Source of the DNA: Erysipelotrichaceae bacterium
GTDB taxonomy: Bacteria > Bacillota_I > Bacilli_A > Erysipelotrichales > Erysipelotrichaceae
NCBI GenBank assembly: GCA_003510215.1
Contig: DOKQ01000033.1
Coordinates: forward strand, 1-6,112
Direction: 5' to 3'
DNA: 6,112 bases
Shown: positions 5,222 to 6,112 of the stretch, one piece after another
Layout of the letters: each line of letters opens with the position of its first letter
How positions within the stretch are numbered: position 1 is the stretch's first letter
The notes under the pieces: generated by a model
The model's database searches: none
What the model saw: the letters and a program-made list of their open reading frames with translations, nothing else
What the model was told of the DNA's origin: nothing
Position numbers and translations under genes: made by a program

Positions 5222-5251
5222 TTGACATCCAAATTTTATTTATGCTACACT
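5222..5251 (+). promoter_or_regulatory. Promoter of the nucleotidyltransferase gene
   Basis: A perfect TTGACA (5222-5227) is followed after 18 nt by TACACT (5246-5251), preceded by TG at 5243-5244 as an extended -10. The start of transcription would be near 5258, leaving a leader of about 28 nt with GGAGGTGA at 5273-5280. Confidence 0.75.
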
Positions 5252-5285
5252 GCCTTTAGACATATGTATGTTGGAGGTGAAGTCG

Positions 5286-6112
5286 ATGAAACAAGCTGTC
5301 ATCCTCGCCGCCGGTAAAGGCGAAAAAATGTGGCCTTACACATCCATTCGAAATAAATCAAACTTACCGATCGCGAATGTTCCAAATATTGTTCGATTAG
5401 TTGAAAATCTTAAGAAACATCATGTAGATCATATTGTCGTTGTTGTGAGTGATTTTGCACCACTTACTAAACATCAGTTACGTCATTTCGACGATGTCAT
5501 CGTTATATGTGATGAGTCGACTCAGGGAAGTGCAGAGAGTTTACTGGCTAGCCAGCCGTTCCTTGTACAGCCGATAGAGAAACTTTTCATTGTATTTGGT
5601 GACTGTGTCATTGAATCTGATGATCTGGCAAGAGTCATTGAGTCCGATACGTTCTGTGCTCTAACTTCAACATTGAAGGAAACCAGTTCAGCCTATATTA
5701 CAGTAGATGCAAAAGATGGGCTCATTCAGAAGTTTAAAGGTCATCATCGTGGTGGCGATGAAAGTGTCATTGTCAGTGCATTATCATTACCTGCATCAAT
5801 CTTTGATTATTGCCTTGTCAATCCAAAACGTTTTGATGTGCTTAAAGTAGGTGTATCCACACCACTTGAAAGTTTTCTCGAGGTTTCAATTAACGATATG
5901 ATGAGTGATGGATTGAAATTACAAGCGATTACAAGTCAGGATCCGATCATTAAGCTTTCGAAACCGTGGCATTTTTTATTGGCCAATACACTTGTGGCAA
6001 AGCGTTTGTGCTCAAAGATTCATGAAAATACACTCGGGGAAAATGCAACGATTGACCTAACTGCTCGAATTGATGGATTTGTTCAACTTGGTAAGAATTC
6101 AGTGATTGGACG
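5286..6112 (+). CDS. Sugar-phosphate nucleotidyltransferase with C-terminal hexapeptide-repeat domain (3' end outside window)
   Basis: Predicted to couple an NTP to a sugar-1-phosphate to make an NDP-sugar. 275 codons are open from the ATG at 5286 to the window edge; GGAGGTGA lies 5 nt upstream. The N terminus MKQAVILAAGKGEKMWPYT is the NTP-transferase nucleotide-binding loop (LAAGxGxRMxPxT), with Lys14 where Arg is usual. NKSNLPIANVP (23-33) fits the xPKxLLPVxxKP segment, with Ser25 in place of Pro. TQGSAESLLAS (79-89) and FGDCVI (104-109, Asp106 the metal candidate) follow. KPWHFLLANTLVAKRL resembles the PWDLLEAN linker of bifunctional GlmU-like thymidylyl/uridylyltransferases, with His instead of Asp. 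ENATIDLTARIDGFVQLGKNSVIG at the end is the start of left-handed beta-helix hexapeptide repeats, so an acyltransferase-like domain probably continues. The superfamily is clear, but sugar, nucleotide and even catalytic competence are not settled. It is divergent from the RDD operon and shares its operator region. Confidence 0.85.
   Translation, partial: MKQAVILAAGKGEKMWPYTSIRNKSNLPIANVPNIVRLVENLKKHHVDHIVVVVSDFAPLTKHQLRHFDDVIVICDESTQGSAESLLASQPFLVQPIEKLFIVFGDCVIESDDLARVIESDTFCALTSTLKETSSAYITVDAKDGLIQKFKGHHRGGDESVIVSALSLPASIFDYCLVNPKRFDVLKVGVSTPLESFLEVSINDMMSDGLKLQAITSQDPIIKLSKPWHFLLANTLVAKRLCSKIHENTLGENATIDLTARIDGFVQLGKNSVIG

Noticed and set aside
1..6112. CRISPR array, insertion sequence, tRNA or rRNA, toxin-antitoxin or phage genes
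   Set aside because: Looked for on both strands; no regularly spaced repeats, transposase, terminal inverted repeats or RNA-gene signatures were seen.

Overview
The window reads as chromosomal DNA of a low-GC Gram-positive bacterium (Firmicutes sensu lato; an Erysipelotrichia- or Bacilli-like host is an inference, not shown). The signs are strong AAAGGAGG / GGAGGTGA ribosome binding sites, TTGACA/TATAAT-type promoters with extended -10 elements, hairpin-plus-T-run terminators, cre-like (CcpA) boxes and a phosphotransferase (PTS) sugar locus. Gene density is high and no mobile element, CRISPR array, tRNA or rRNA was seen.

Region 1 (1-2950, + strand) is a beta-diglucoside / chitobiose utilisation block. 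It holds the C-terminal part of a GH4 6-phospho-beta-glucosidase, then 8 nt later a ChbG/YdjC-family carbohydrate deacetylase. A terminator follows, and then a separately promoted PTS EIIC permease of the cellobiose/chitobiose family. These are the same three functions as ChbF, ChbG and ChbC of the E. coli chb operon: import with phosphorylation, deacetylation, then hydrolysis of the phosphorylated disaccharide. EIIA and EIIB are not in the window. The EIIC mRNA has a roughly 80-nt leader with two inverted repeats, so the permease starts at 1676 and not at the earlier in-frame ATG at 1577.

Region 2 (2951-3917, + strand) is a single-gene unit for a short-chain dehydrogenase/reductase (SDR). 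It is preceded by a very good cre box and followed by a hairpin that can terminate transcription from both sides. The SDR has an intact catalytic tetrad but an Asp in place of the first Gly of the TGxxxGxG cofactor motif.

Region 3 (3921-5098, - strand) is a two-gene operon of tandem RDD-family membrane proteins joined by an ATGA overlap. It has its own near-consensus promoter.

Region 4 (5099-6112) is a divergent regulatory region with two LacI/CcpA-type operator-like direct repeats 26 bp apart, lying between two opposing promoters. Beyond it is the start of a + strand sugar-phosphate nucleotidyltransferase with the beginning of a hexapeptide (left-handed beta-helix) domain, cut by the window end.

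No clearly new system was found. The points most worth checking are the paired operators at 5155-5195, the structured EIIC leader, the altered cofactor loop of the SDR, and the divergent active-site motifs of the nucleotidyltransferase.
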